DNA of 64,000 nt from Maylandia zebra (taxonomy: Eukaryota > Chordata > Actinopteri > Cichliformes > Cichlidae): positions 13,754,137 through 13,818,136 of the forward strand of contig NC_135172.1 of assembly GCF_041146795.1 (NCBI RefSeq). The letters run 5' to 3'. Each line of letters opens with the position of its first letter. Position 1 is the stretch's first letter. Shown here piece by piece: positions 1 through 30,603 of the stretch. The notes beneath the pieces were generated by a model. That model worked only from the letters and a program-made list of their open reading frames with translations. It searched no databases and was not told where the DNA came from. The translations under genes and the position numbers were made by a program.

Positions 1-129
1 TCAGTGGCAGCTACAATCTTCTTGTCTTGTTGCTTCTCCCTTTTGGAATGATACACGTTTCTTTAAGGAATATGTCCTAGTATGCAATCACTTTTCATTG
101 CACTAAGGGTATTTTTATACCTGCACCAT

Positions 130-730
130 TTAGTTCATTTAAATTGAACTCTGGTTAGTTTTCCCTCGTTGTGGTTTGTTTGTGCAGGTGTGAACACAGT
201 AATCACAGCCTGGAATGGACCAAAGCAACCACAATCTGGACTGCTTTGACGGAGGCGGTCTAGGTGTGGTTCTAAATAAATTTTATGGTGTACGTGATCC
301 GACCTTGATCTGCACCAACTGCCAGATGTATCTTGCAACTGTGAGCTAAAACAAACTTCCTGTAGCCAGGTATACTTTGTATTCTAGGATGTTGAAGGTA
401 CCACAGATGTGCAAAGTTTATTAGCCTAGCCATGAAATGAATGAAAAATCTCCATGTTTTCCACTCGTGCAGAACGCAGCACCTCTTTCCTGTATTTACT
501 TTTGTTGCTCTCGCCCCAGACACATCTGGCCAAATAGGAGACTGAACATTCTCATGTGGTTTGTAGTGACACATTTTGGTTCGCTTAGAATTCAGTTTTT
601 TGCTGTGAGACAAACAAACCAAACCATAGGAAAAAGCTGCAAGTTTAAAGACTCCTCAACTGATTTGGACCAGGGTAAATTAACTATAGGTGTGAAAATT
701 ACCCCAAAAAGTCTAATTTCAATACTGTAA
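130..730 (+). repeat. Dispersed repeat family A, copy 1
   Basis: Shares ordered blocks with 37085-37560 and with the reverse complement of 53150-53620. Examples are AAATCTCCATGTTTTCCACT and the GCAGAACGCAGCACCTCTTTC block, then AGACTGAACATTCTCA. I do not recognise the family. The 116- and 97-residue open frames inside are not protein-like. Confidence 0.7.
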
Positions 731-829
731 CAGTCGTATGTGATGGTTGGTGAGTTTTTCAAGTACTGCTCTTCTTCAGTAAACCTCACAATATACATGA
801 CATGAATGTGGTATAATTTATAGGACTTA

Positions 830-1200
830 AACCCCTGTAGCACACGCCTAGGGATAGGTCATAGCCAGCAGTGGTTTCACCATGGTAACTACTGGTTGCT
901 AGGGAAAAATATGTGTTCTGCAACCACTTGGCAAGTAGTTGTGGGAGGTTGCTGTTGCTAGGTGAAACAGGTTGTGAATAGGTATATGGTTCTGCACTTA
1001 AAACCTCTTTCCATTTGTTTTGTTCACTAGCATTTTGGCGCTGTTGCTCATAGTTGCCAACTTGTCTGCAATCAGTCAGCAACTACTCACCAATTAGTTG
1101 CAAAACTGTAAAAGGTACAATGTTAATAGGAAACTGAGACCATTTGCCTTCAAAGTCAAAGTTGGGCCTTTTAAAACTTTTAAAATCTTTGCTAACTGAA
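830..1200 (-). repeat. Dispersed repeat family B, copy 3, divergent
   Basis: In the opposite orientation, GGTTGCTAGGGAAAAATATG and GTAGTTGTGGGAGGTTGCTG resemble the reverse complement of 29860-29945, and CATTTGCCTTCAAAGTCAAA resembles the ACTTTGAAGGC block. More decayed than the other copies. Confidence 0.45.
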
Positions 1201-2118
1201 ATCAATTCAAGTAACAATCGCTAAGAAAATCAAAGGACTTCCAGCCAGTGTTGTTGCAGGACAAACGGTTGTCATCAACAGCATAATCATCTAAAGATCT
1301 TTACTGGTATCTCACCACAAGTTTATTTTTTGTTTGTTTTTTACCAAGGTTTGATAGAGGTTGACAGGACATGCTGCCGCAGTTATTTGACCACTGAAAG
1401 ATGTGTGAATCCCACATTGCCATGTGCCATTCTCAGGCCTAACCTTTAACCAGATGCTGATGAGAGGTGCAGCATGTTAAAACATGTCTTCATGATTCTC
1501 TATGATCTCATGTGTCCCATGTTAAAAAGCTATGTGGGTCCGAAGCTTTTGGAATTGCGTAATTAAGCGATAACTAAACGAATGTAATGTGGTGTATCTA
1601 TATAGAGTCGGATTGTGTTCATGCAAGACTGTGTGCTCCATTAATAAAATGGTTTGACAATTTGTGGCTGCCACATTAAGTCAAAAGCCAAAAATTAATT
1701 AAGGAAAAGAAAACGTCTCCTTTCAAATTTAAGAGACACAAGTTATCAGACCAATATTTGAGCTTTCAAAGAGCTTGAAAATGTGAGTGGAAATATTTAC
1801 CCTGATAGATGGTGTTTGTGATTCATTGAGCACATATCCTCTCTGTCTTTCGCATTACTCATTCACAGAAACATAAGTATCCATCCGTGGAAGAGCTGAT
1901 GTGTACACACAACACTCACACACTGATCATTACCCTGCTGGTTTTTCACAGACACTTGGAGAAACACAAAGAGGGAGACCTAAACCCAAACCCCGAAATG
2001 ATTTTCCCTCCTGTCACCATCACCACCAAGTTTGTGTGCAAGTTTTTACTGTACATGTGCGCCTGTTTGTGTTGGAGACCACATGCAAAGGGTTTCCACG
2101 GGCGACATCCAGAGGTTC

Positions 2119-2120
<2 letters not shown>

Positions 2121-2150
<30 letters not shown>
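2121..2150 (+). repeat. Poly-G run of 30
   Basis: Thirty consecutive G residues in intergenic DNA, preceded by TTCTT. Length is at the limit of sequencing accuracy. Confidence 0.95.
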
Positions 2151-2151
<1 letters not shown>

Positions 2152-3239
2152 CCCTAGGTTATGATCACTTTTCCAGCAGTGTTGTCACAAAGACACAATT
2201 ATACTAAGAATAAGCTCTTTGTCGAAACATGAAGACGGCGAATCAGACAAAAACAAAGGAAATGACAAAAACAAATCAGAAGCAACGGTTCACTCACAAC
2301 CGCTTGGCTCTGCTTTATATTTATACGCCTCACACCAGTTCTAAAAAATCATTTTGCTACAGATTCCATTCACATCAGCTTCTTCCTACATGCTAGAATC
2401 TGTCTCGCTCTTAAATCTGTCGTCACTTTTACACCTTATTCTCACCGTTTTGCCAGAGCGGAACATATTGCGCTGCTGTGTGTGAAAACAAAGAAACGTA
2501 TCCAAGCATCTAAATATCTACAGCATTTTTTTTTCACTGCAAGCAGGGTGAGGTCGAGCACCCCTAAGTTCCTCGTGTGGTCTGCTTTATGACCTCCCGC
2601 TTTTTAAAAAAAAAAATCTTGTGAAGTTCACCAAAATAAATACACAGAGGAAATTACACATCTTAAGATCTCACAAAAGCAATTGTAGGGCAGATCGATT
2701 CACACCCGCTGAAAGAAAGGCAGATTCGTTAGCAGAGTAAGATCTGAACAATACAGCTGTGGGGGCCTACGCCATATTGGTTTTTGGAGAGCAAAAGAAA
2801 TCATATATTTTTATATATATTGTATATACATAGATCATGTGTTAGAGTTTATCAAAGAAAAAAAAATAATGGCGTATTGTGTTTTAACTCACAATTGGTT
2901 AGGTTATCATGAAGATACATCTTAGCTGTGCTATGATAGACAGTAATCAATAAAAGAGACATAGTAACCAGGACGTTATCCACTGGTTTTAAACTCCATA
3001 CATCAAAGCTTCAGTGGTAATGTTTTGGCCCCCACCATGTTGCATTTTAGGAGCCAGAAGTTAATTTATGCAGAAGAATGTTAAGTGTCAATTTGTTAGC
3101 TAATGCTAACTAGCTTGTTAGCAAGCTAGCTGTCTTTACGTAAAATCAGTTGCAATGAGTCTTCTTGAACCAAAAAAATTCCTCATGATTGCAGTATCAG
3201 ATTGATGTGGTCACATGTAGTTTGCATGGAAGACATTGA

Positions 3240-3620
3240 TACTTAATTAGCAAGTATCTGCAAACATTTGTTAATTAACCACAAAGTGGTATTAAAACTT
3301 TTAAAAAAAACACTGCAACATACTAGAAATGGAGAACATTCAACTTTAAAGTAAAAGTTGTGCCTCACTGCCACAGCAAAAGGTGCAACATTTACTTTGA
3401 AGGCAAAAAAATCTTTTTCCAGTTTTCGTTCCACTTTTCACACAATGCCACTCAAGGAGTAGATGGCATGCTCAGGGCTAATTGCTGTGACCACAGCAAC
3501 CTGCTTGCAACCAAAGTAATCGTAACAAAATTTTCACTTAATGGTCAAGGAATACACATTTTCCTCTAGCATCCGGTTGTTGGTCGATGGTCGCAGACAA
3601 GTCTCCAGGTTTTTGTAATT
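3240..3620 (+). repeat. Dispersed repeat family B, copy 1
   Basis: Shares ordered blocks with 29560-29950: ACTTTGAAGGC, ACTCAAGGAGTAG, TCAAGGAATACACATTTTCC and GCAGACAAGTCTC. Family not recognised. Confidence 0.6.
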
Positions 3621-4960
3621 GGGCCTTCACATATTCAAAATGGTGGAAAATTTCACGTTGCATGTTTAGCGATTAGGTGTCAGCAATATGTTAACACAGG
3701 CCAAGACGATTTTGTACCAAGTTGTAGATATGCTTTTTAACGCTATAAAGGTGAGCAATTTCACACTGGAGTCAATGGAGACTGGCTCCCTTTTGTAGCT
3801 TTAGCTCCTTCTAAATTTGTTTGGATTTTCAGTGCTGAAAGTTGTCCTTTAGGGCTGCGTCAAATAATACTTAAGAGAGTTCAACTCCCAAAACTGAGGC
3901 TTCTTGGGTTTTAAATAAGACAATGCACACATGGTAGAAGAAAATGTTGACAAGTTGAGTCGAGCTGAAAGCAGAATCACATCTTCACCACGAGCAATAG
4001 CGAGTTAAGTCACAGAGCACTTAAGAGAAATAGTAGCATGTCCACAGTGTGTCAAATTATAAACACAGCTTCTCTTTAATCTTAACAAAAAAGTGAGGAA
4101 AAATGTACAAAAGAGTGTGACACAACAGTACCAACAGGCTGAATGTACGCTAACGTCGACTTTATGTGACTTTAACATGGATTAAAGAGATAGGGGCCGT
4201 GAATGGTTCAGTCACATTATGTCAGAGCAGAGTCAAGCCTCGCCAAAATTCACTAAACTGTGTAAAAAGTCTGCGTGAATAAGTACGCGAGGGCCCACTG
4301 TGTTATGTAAATGAGCCACCTCAAAGTCTCCCGTGTTACAGCTGTAACCTCGCCGAGTCGACTTAAAGGCAAATTTTCCCCCCTCCCCTCCACACATCAC
4401 GAAAGATAAACATGTTCCAAAGTTAAGCAGAGACATGATTGATTCAGACACACAGCGGCGTAGTGATGGAACATTTTATCACGGTTTGAGGGAGGAATCA
4501 ACAAACATTTTCACACATAACAACAGGAACAGATGCTGCTTTTAGAGAGAGGAAGATTACACAGTTTTGTATTTTCACACTAACAGACTTTTAAAAAAGC
4601 CAAAAAAAAAAAACAAGAAAGCTCGAAGTCAATTTCCCTGCTCTTTTCTGCTGTTATTGTATTTTTTTCCTTCTCCTCTTCACTCCTTTAAATGGATATT
4701 TTAACTGTGGCAGAGAAATTGTTCTTGTGTTTCAGAGCTTTGTTTTGTATACAAAACGAGTTTGAGACCAGAAGATTTGTGTGTGTGTGTCTTAAAATCT
4801 GAAAAATGGAAAATAAATCAAATGCTGTGCATTGTGTTCACCAGTGTACTTTGGATCTACAATGGCCTCTTTGGAAAGCTGTAAGTTTGTGAGGATTCTG
4901 CACATTCTGAATACTGTAGCTGATGTGGAGGCAGTTATGGCTATTTCTTTTATTATTTAA

Positions 4961-5264
4961 CCTCCTAGGACCTGGCGTCCACATATGTGGACATCACATT
5001 TTGGGTTATTTAGACCAAAATATTCAATTTTACTCTACAAGAGCCTGATATCCACTTACGAGGACATTATACTGCTACTGTTCTATCAAAAATTTAAACG
5101 AATATCCTCATATGTGGCTCTTATTTTTCTTAAAAACAAAAATAAGGTAAAAGAAAACAATAATCTGGTAATTCTTTGTTTTTACATTCATCGGGCCCCA
5201 ATATGCCCAAATATCAAAGAGAAATTAAAAATGCATGCTGTGGAAGAGTTCGGGTCCTAGGAGG
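4961..5264. mobile_element. piggyBac-type MITE with TTAA duplication
   Basis: A 304-bp element flanked by TTAA on both sides (4957-4960 and 5265-5268). Its 12-bp terminal inverted repeats are perfect: CCTCCTAGGACC at the left and GGTCCTAGGAGG at the right. TTAA duplication with CC-type ends is the piggyBac signature. No transposase is present, and the 91-residue open frame inside is not protein-like. Confidence 0.88.
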
Positions 5265-5944
5265 TTAAACTGAGGCCCCAAAACCCTTAGATAGCTACAG
5301 CTACACAAAGAGTTGCAGTCACGCTAGCTTCCGCTTGGTAATGAAAAGGACATTTTGTTTGTCCTCTGCAAGAAATATGTGTCTTATTTGTTGCGATATA
5401 AAAGAGTAAAATAAACCCCGCAGCAGCTTAGAATGCATGGTCAGGAAATCTGCATTTCTTTCTTTTTAAGTGTATGATTTGAACAACAGAAATTAAGCAG
5501 CTTCTGTTGTGTTCAAGCAGTAAAAGTTAATTTAGAAAGAGGCGAGAAATATCTGACCCGTTGACGTGAAACTGGTTCCATTAACTTGTTTGGCTTTGCA
5601 ATTTTCTAAGAATTCTTAAAAATAAATAGAAAAATGAAGATAACTAAAGAAAACTGACAGCCTTTTGTTATTATTATTACAAATGATAAACCTGCAACCT
5701 CGTGTTTGTGATGTGCTTTTAAACCTGTTTAATCGGTGCCTGTACTGATATGAAACGGATGTCATACTGAGAGCGAGGGTGACATGACAAGGCCCATGCT
5801 GCCTCCTGGTGGTTTTACAGAGACACTGCACTTCACTTTGCTTTGTTTAGTTTTGGTAATGAAAATGATTCAGTACATTATAAAAAATAAAAATAAAGTC
5901 AAATTATTTGGTTAAATAAATTACCCCCCCCCAATTCAATAGGA

Positions 5945-6082
5945 TCCTGCAGAGAGGAGACATGAAAGTGAGGCAGAACAACACGCAGGAAATGGTCTGA
6001 GGTGGACTCAAACCCAGGCCCCTACAGCGAGGGGTCCAGCCTTCAGTATAGGATGGGTTTCCAGCTAAACCAGGTGAGCCAT
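5945..6082 (-). repeat. tRNA-derived SINE
   Basis: On the minus strand it starts GGCTCACCTGGTTTAGCTGG, which has the character of an A box. GGGTTTGAGTCC, a B box (GGTTNGANTCC), lies about 60 nt further on. The CT-rich tail TTTCATGTCTCCTCTCTGCAG is typical of teleost SINEs. It is too degenerate to be a tRNA gene. Confidence 0.6.
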
Positions 6083-6179
6083 AGTGGTGACCCAGGCATG
6101 CTTATTACTAATACTTGAGTTTCACTGTGCACCGCATTCACCAACTACATCAACACGGCCCGTTCATTTTTACCATCTT

Positions 6180-6185
6180 TTTATT
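6180..6185 (-). promoter_or_regulatory. micall2: Probable polyadenylation signal of micall2
   Basis: AATAAA on the minus strand, 1.14 kb downstream of the micall2 stop codon (7326-7328). The intervening 3' UTR carries two (GT)n tracts on the plus strand (6869-6897, 7007-7084). No gene is visible between the stop and this signal. The choice is by position only. Confidence 0.5.
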
Positions 6186-6864
6186 AAAGTAAGAATATTT
6201 AAAACAGCAATTAATTTAAAACCCAGGCAAGTTTCTCCTTTTAATAGTCAGACAGCCACCAAGGGGATGAGAGCATAAACATACACACAACATCTGGTCA
6301 TAACACACAAAACAATTAAAAAGTTGCTTCAGAATTACATCAATTTATGGCACTCAGACAGTACACAGTCAGTTTGGCTCAGAACTATTAAAACATGTAC
6401 AAATCAAGGTCCAATGTGGACCACTTCATGCATTTCATGCGCTCAATAAAAACAAAAACAAATAAAAACGGGCAAACGACTGAGTATTTATGAGACGTTC
6501 AGGTCACATGACGCAAACCACACGCATCCTTTCCCTCTACTGAGCCATAAAAGCAGCCCTCGTTACAGCTTTCATATTTATCTGTAGTGACTGTGTCTTT
6601 TCTGACTCAGACATCCTACTCCCATGACCTCCCTTTGGGAACCACTCATCTAGAAAACGCCATTAGATATCATTAAGACATAGCTAAAGAAGCACAGTGG
6701 TCACTGTCCAAATGCAGTAAACAGACTCAGACAGCGACCCCGACGTTGCTGATGTGGCTTGTTTCACGATGGGTTTGAAGGACTTTGACTCCCACTTGTA
6801 TCAGTGTTATTGTATACAAGCAACATTTCAATGAGATGCACAAACAGCGAGATGTAAGCAGACA

Positions 6865-6868
<4 letters not shown>

Positions 6869-6896
<28 letters not shown>

Positions 6897-7004
6897 CTCA
6901 GCATTAAGGAGACAGATTAAGACTAGAAGGGGATTAAAACTAACAACTGGAACATTGAACCCAATCACATCACGACTAGTGAGTCATTAACCCCTCGATG
7001 CTGT

Positions 7005-7084
<80 letters not shown>
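6869..7084 (+). repeat. Two (GT)n microsatellites in the micall2 3' UTR
   Basis: (GT)n at 6869-6897 and a 78-bp run, about 39 copies, at 7007-7084. Open frames over them (poly-Cys-Val or poly-His-Thr) are artefacts. Confidence 0.97.
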
Positions 7085-7086
<2 letters not shown>

Positions 7087-7325
7087 AGTGGAGTAAGGCA
7101 GGAGAAGCGTCAGATCTTGAGTGACACAGCTGACAGAGGGAAGGGCATCTTTCAACAAGTGCCGAGAACGACAGATTGCACATGCTCGCACATGCTGTAC
7201 ACTCAAACGCACGCAGCATCCGTGTTATCCCGTAAATCACAGGCTGAGCACACTGACGTTAAGCAGCGCAAACATCAAAGGAAGACTGAAAGAAAACAGC
7301 AACAACAGCAGGGCTTTGCAGAGTA

Positions 7326-25147
<17,822 letters not shown>

Positions 25148-25469
25148 CCCAGAGCTCGGAGCCGGACTGATCCGTGTGAAGAGCGCAGCAGTGCCTCTGG
25201 AAGCGCTCACAGAGCTCCCTCCTTTCTTCGCTCCTCAGCGTCCAACAAGTAAAACTTTAGAAACTTTCCACAGAAGCCCAGACTGACGCCTTATCCGGGA
25301 AGCTGGGAAGGCAAGTCTTTTTGCGTTTGTGTGAATCACCTCACTGACTCTGAGTTAAGTGGAAAGAACCTGGACGTGACACCTGCGAGAGGTCGACGAT
25401 GACGCGATGGTGTGGGTGGAGTTTGTCCTTTAACTCTTTGTGTTCATCTGCCAAGTGACACCGCAGATT

Positions 25470-25922
25470 CTGGGATCCGATACCAAGCAAATACAGGGCC
25501 AGTGTACCGATACCAATACCGATAATTGTAACCTACAAACATGAGATGAATCATCAATTTGCAAATTTTGAACAGATTTTAATGACCACTGGCATTTTTA
25601 TTTTCCACAATAATTAGTTAACACAACAAAACACACCTTTCAGCTTTTCATATATTTTGAAATTTGTTTTTTTGGAGAGCTGGAATGTAAATTTTAAAGC
25701 ACTTGGTCGGGTTCTGTATTTTAAATGTGTTGTAGGCTATGAATAAAACAGATGTGACAGTCAACAATAAAAGGTTATTATATTCAGACATTTTTCATAG
25801 TGCATATTTGAGGTATATTTTGTGAGTTTAAAAACAATATTTTATTACAATTCAGTAGGCTACATACTGACCGTAAAGTATCGATCCGATATCAACATTT
25901 AGTTTAATTCACCCACATCTAT
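25470..25922. repeat. Probable hAT-type MITE upstream of micall2
   Basis: The left end reads GGATCCGATACCAAGCAAAT and the right end GTATCGATCCGATATCAACA, then CACCCACATCT. Paired GATCCGAT motifs in opposite halves suggest a non-autonomous DNA element. Boundaries uncertain. Confidence 0.45.
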
Positions 25923-26629
25923 TGCATCTGTCTGTGTTTGCCTGTCTGCTATAAAGCCAAGTCATAAATCCAAATTTATACAAAGAGAAAAGTAGCCCTC
26001 TACTTACTTCCCTAAGTGCTGTTCCAGAGAAGACGTAGAAACCACAAAGAGAAAACCATCATGTGTAATTTTGCGTGTGTTAAGTATGTAATATAAATGT
26101 GACCTCAGGTCATTAGACTCCCACAGATACCCAGAAACATTACTGGGGACTTGCAGCTATTTGAAGGATTTCCACCCTGAGCTTAACAAACAAAAATCTA
26201 TAAGTACCCACATCCCACCTAACAACAGGAACACATGCCCCAGTATGTACCTAATGTCTGTAATGAGCTATTTTAGTTATAAGGGGATAAAGAGTGAAAG
26301 CTAGGTGTGGCTTATTCTTGTGTAAGTCAGCTTGCCCGGTCTTGTTCTGTCTGCTGGGTGTGTTGAAGGAGAGGGGTGTAGTCTCTTCACTGAGTTACCT
26401 GACACCTGCAAAATCCAGCAGGGTAAGACAAAAGAACAGAGGGCCGGGTTTACTCATTCAAACGTGCAAGGATCCATTTTCACCCACCTTTCTGCCAGGC
26501 TTCTTAAAAGAATTCAGTTAAATTAGATGCAGAGAAGAAATGATAGAGGCAGCAATACCTGATCATAAGATACAAGTTTCTGTTAAAAACAAAAACAGTA
26601 TAACCTGTATCTGCTGGTAATAAAGGTAC

Positions 26630-27450
26630 TTTCCACTGCTGTCTAAAGGGTCACCACTGTGGATGGATGGATCCACATGTTTGGATTTGGCATAGATTTT
26701 ACACTGAATGCCCTTCCTGCTACAATCCTCTCGTGTATCTTGGCTGGTGCCCAGCACTCAGAGTAAGTCTGTGACTTCCTGAGGTCAGGAGCTCCTTTGT
26801 GTCTTCTCTGGCTTATGCATCCAAGGCAAATATGATTATCTTTTTTCTGCTGACATGATTTCCTATATTGTGTGTGAGAGAGAGAGTTTTAAAAGAACAG
26901 TTTCCCACTGTCTCTGTTCTGTTTTACCCAAATTTGATCTGCATTTCAATTCTTTTTTTCATTGCATCAGTTCACAATAGTTGAGAGTGGGAAGGAAAAA
27001 CTCCCTTTTAACAGGAAGAAACCTCCAGCAGAACCAGGCTCCGGGAGGGGGCAGAGAAGAGAACAAAGAAACAAAAGCAGAGTCTAAAATAAAGTGTATG
27101 GCATGCAGTAATGGCATGTAGCCACGTGATGTGTGGAAAATGTGGGTGTGGCCAAGAAATGCTGAGTCCATCAAGGGAAGCGCACCAGCAGCATAACTAA
27201 GGGATGGCTCAGGATCAGCTGATCCAGCTCTACATGCCAAAATAGAACTTTCAAGACTAATTTTAATAATAGACAGGGTGTCTGTCTCATGAATCCAAGG
27301 AGTTTTTGGAACATCCGGATAATAAATCATTACAACAGTCCGGCCTAGAAGTAACAAATGCATGAACTAGATTTTCAGCATCACTCTGACACAGGATGTT
27401 TCTAATTTTAGCAATGTTGAAGATGAAAGAAGGCACACCTACACACTTCT
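26630..27450. repeat. Cluster of fish repeat fragments
   Basis: The minus strand at 26630-26745 contains GCAGGAAGGGCATTCAGTGT and GGATCCATCCATCCACAGTG, known from an abundant fish repeat. At 26985-27050 the block GAAGGAAAAACTCCCTTTTA and CAGCAGAACCAGGCTCCGGG is another. The text 27320-27450 (AACAGTCCGGCCTAGAAGTA) is a third. No gene. Confidence 0.5.
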
Positions 27451-28258
27451 TTAATGAGCATGTTTACTCCAAATCACTGCCAGGTTCCCTGCAATGTTAC
27501 AGGGGCACAAAGTAATGACATCCAGAGTAAGCATGGTTAGACACCACATATTAAACTGTCACTGAGATTTTCAAGCAGAGTAAAATAACCTTGGTTTTGT
27601 CTGTATTTGGAGCATTTTAACAAACCCTTAAAATCTGAGTTTGTTCAATCTACAGATGCAGAGCTCCTAACTTGTGTGCACAAGATTAAAAAAAATCTCA
27701 CCTCTGTCTCATTTTCCAGTCGCTGGTGTTCAGATTCTCATAGGCGTTGCTGTATACATTCACATTTGAACCTTAACTCTCAAACATAGTTATTGCTGAA
27801 CGCGGTAGTTCCTCCGAGCTCTCTCTGATTTGGTTCATTGTGTTTCGTTCATGATTCAGGTCACGGTTTTTATATGAGCATTATTTTCAGTGGCAGAGGA
27901 GCTTTTACGAGCTGGTTTTTGTCTTGAACAACTGGTGGAAACCAAAAATAGAGGTAAAAAAAAAAAGGTAATGATTAACGCCTTACTTTGATGACTCTAA
28001 GCTGTGAATGTGGGGTTTTTTCCACCCTCTAGCAGTGATGTAGAAGCACATCTCTTGGAGATGACATGTCTAGCTTTCACCCTCCAACCAGAAAAGGATA
28101 GTGAAACTGTGGTTTTTAGTTGTAAAGCATAATGCACCTCTGAACATGTCTCAGACATTCATTGGCATAACTTAACATTTAAAAAAGGGTTATATTCTTA
28201 CACTTACAATTTGTGTTGAACCAAACTTTCATTTTCTTGACTACTGCTTTGGTTAATT

Positions 28259-28509
28259 GGTAAATGGACTGATTCTTATATAGCGTCTTTCCACTCTCCT
28301 GGAGCACTCAAAGCACTTTATACAACATGCCACATTCACGTAAGCACTGTTTTCTATGGTTTTCAGTGCTGGATGCATCAGAGAGCAACTTGGGAAGTCA
28401 GCATCTTGCCTGAGGATATTTGGTATGCAGACTGGGGGAGCCGGGGATCAAACCACCAACCTTCCGATCAGCACATGACCTGCTCTACCTCCTGAGCTAC
28501 AGCCACCCC
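28259..28509 (-). repeat. tRNA-derived SINE, second family
   Basis: The minus strand opens GGGGTGGCTGTAGCTCAGGA (A box TAGCTCAGGAGG) and has a B box at GGTTTGATCCCC. An unrelated body follows that ends in TATATAAGAATCAGTCCATT. These are RNA polymerase III promoter boxes of a SINE inserted in intergenic DNA. Confidence 0.7.
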
Positions 28510-28879
28510 TAGTTTGGCTTACTATTTCCCATGAAGAGGATTTTCTGGGAAGTCAGCTGTATGTACTCCATGTGTGTTGAATCATCTTTTTCCTCTCTCT
28601 GTTTGAGGTCAAATAGGTTTTTTTTTCTCCTGAATTTCACAGTTAGATGCTGCTTGCCTGCAGCATACGAGTTTTTCACGGGAACAGTTAAATGGATGCC
28701 ATTCAGATCACGAATAATGAATCCAAGCTTCAGACCATCAAGGAAATCTTTCAGCTTGATAGGTGGAATTTACTGGACTTTCAGGCTAAAGTTGGCTTGT
28801 GCAGAGAGCAGATGATGTGATACAATGTGAGCATGAATCACATAGCAGAGGGCAAACAGAAAGCAAAAGTAAGGAGACA

Positions 28880-30115
28880 AAATCTGATAATGAAGTAAAC
28901 ACTTGGCTTGATGTTGGGCTAACTGTCACCGAGCAGTTTTCAACACACCTTTGAGCAAGACCAGATTTCAAAGTCTTACCAAAATAAACTGACAGCCCCT
29001 GAGTAACAACAACAACCTGCAGAATACTTGGAGCAGCCCTAACTTTCACATACGTTTCTGATGCCAGGTGATATTTTGGAGAATAAACTTTTATCTGCTG
29101 CCAGCACAAGATTCACATTCCTGGTTTTGATTGAAATATCTTGCAGTGCATCAGAGGGATTCTCACGCGATACCATGAATGCATCCACAAGCAAACTAGT
29201 GACTGAGCCCATGGAAAGTGTTTACCATGGACAAAGAGCAAGAAAGCCAATTCCCTTTTTCCTTAAACTTCTCCTGAAGACTACAAGAGTTGTTAGCCAT
29301 GTTGGACATGATACCAAACCACTGGTTCCTTGGGAAAAGCGTATTTTCCAAGACTGGAAAGGTTGGCAAGTTGCTGGCTCTGGCTGTGTGAAACCAGTTG
29401 TGAAGGAGGTGCTGCACCAAAAACCTCACTGCGATAGCTTTGGCTGCAAGCTGACTGACACGGCTGAATGCAGTTTCCATGTTTGTCTACAAAGGCTTGT
29501 TAACTACTAGCTGAGCAGAAGTAAATCTTGAAAAGTTTCGGAGCAAGACAGAAATGTAGAATGGTAGCCTTCAAAGTAAACGCTGCACCTCAGGGCTACA
29601 GCAGGGATCTTTCAAAAAGTTCAAATTTTACTGTAAAGCCAAAAGGTGCCCATTTCTGTTGTGCGTAGTATTTTACACTACAACTCATGGAGTAGTTGTA
29701 GTGTTCGTCACTTCCATACACACTTCAACCGACAGCAAAAATAGGGAAATTTATGCTGACTATTTAGCAAACACATTTTTCTTATCAACAGGTAGTTGTC
29801 AGGGGGTGATCCATTACTGGTCTGTAGACCTGTGTAACTGGAAGTTTATCAGTCATTTCTCTAGTGACTGCTATCAACCTCCAGCAAACAGTCAGGGAAT
29901 ACTCATTTTCCCTCACAAGCAGTGGTTGCAGACCAGTCTCTAGGCCGGTGTGTCTGAGGCTGTACTGGCTTGATCCATACCACCACAAAATGCCATGTTT
30001 TTGCAAAACCTCAGTACAACCCAAAGAATTTTTGCAACCATATGCTGGCAAACCAAAAGAATGCAAGTTTAAGGCTTCACTTTTCAGACCTACCATACTA
30101 CACATCCAACTTTAA
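28880..30115 (+). repeat. Dispersed repeat family B, copy 2, longest
   Basis: The part 29560-29950 matches 3240-3620 (CAGTCAGGGAATACTCATTT; GCAGACCAGTCTCTAGGC). Upstream text up to 28880 has the same composition and probably belongs to the same element. The 149-residue open frame (29061-29510) shows no family motif and is not called a gene. Confidence 0.5.
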
Positions 30116-30439
30116 TGTGTCTGTGTGTGAAACACGGTGCCTTCATAGCACCACCAGGTCAGATTTAGCTCAATACACGTCTACCATCAGTCAAAATCTA
30201 CTAATTTAATCTACTTTCCTTTTCAGGAAAGTCAGGTGAGTGAAGCATTAACATGCAACATTTTTGACATACTAAACAGCACAGAGGCTCGTCCATGTGT
30301 GACTTTCTTTCCTCTTTTTTCTGATTTTTCATTGCTGAAAACAAACTGCACAGAAACCTGTACAATCTTTAGAGTCAGGTCAAAAAACAAGACTTCACAT
30401 AATAGCCAGCATTGTAGAGTGAACAGAAATATGGTAAAA

Positions 30440-30603
30440 ATGGTAAATGGCCTGTATTTGTATAGCGCTTTACTAGTCCCTAAGGACCCCAAAGCGCTTT
30501 ACACATTCAGTCATCCACCCATTCACACACTGGTGATGGCAAGCTACATTGCAGCCACAGCCACCCTCTGACCACCACCAGTAGGCAACGGGTCAAGTGT
30601 CTT
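30440..30603 (+). repeat. Common teleost SINE-like repeat
   Basis: This block opens ATGGTAAATGGCCTGTATTT and contains GCGCTTTACTAGTCCCTAAG and CAAAGCGCTTTACACATTCA. It ends with CCACCACCAGTAGGCAACGG. It matches a repeat that I know to be very abundant in fish genomes, with an internal deletion. Confidence 0.65.

Larger units (their letters stand above)
1..6175. other. Intergenic DNA downstream of micall2
   Basis: Apart from the repeats listed separately (family A and B copies, poly-G, piggyBac MITE, SINE), I see no exon, RNA gene or conserved signal. The longest open frames are short and without protein character. Confidence 0.7.

Noticed and set aside
4985-5260. A 91-residue open frame
   Set aside because: It fills the piggyBac-type MITE and does not resemble a transposase.
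28440-28510. Possible tRNA gene
   Set aside because: A and B boxes are present, but no cloverleaf can be completed and a SINE body follows.
29061-29510. A 149-residue plus-strand open frame
   Set aside because: It lies within a dispersed repeat, has no recognisable domain and no splice partners.
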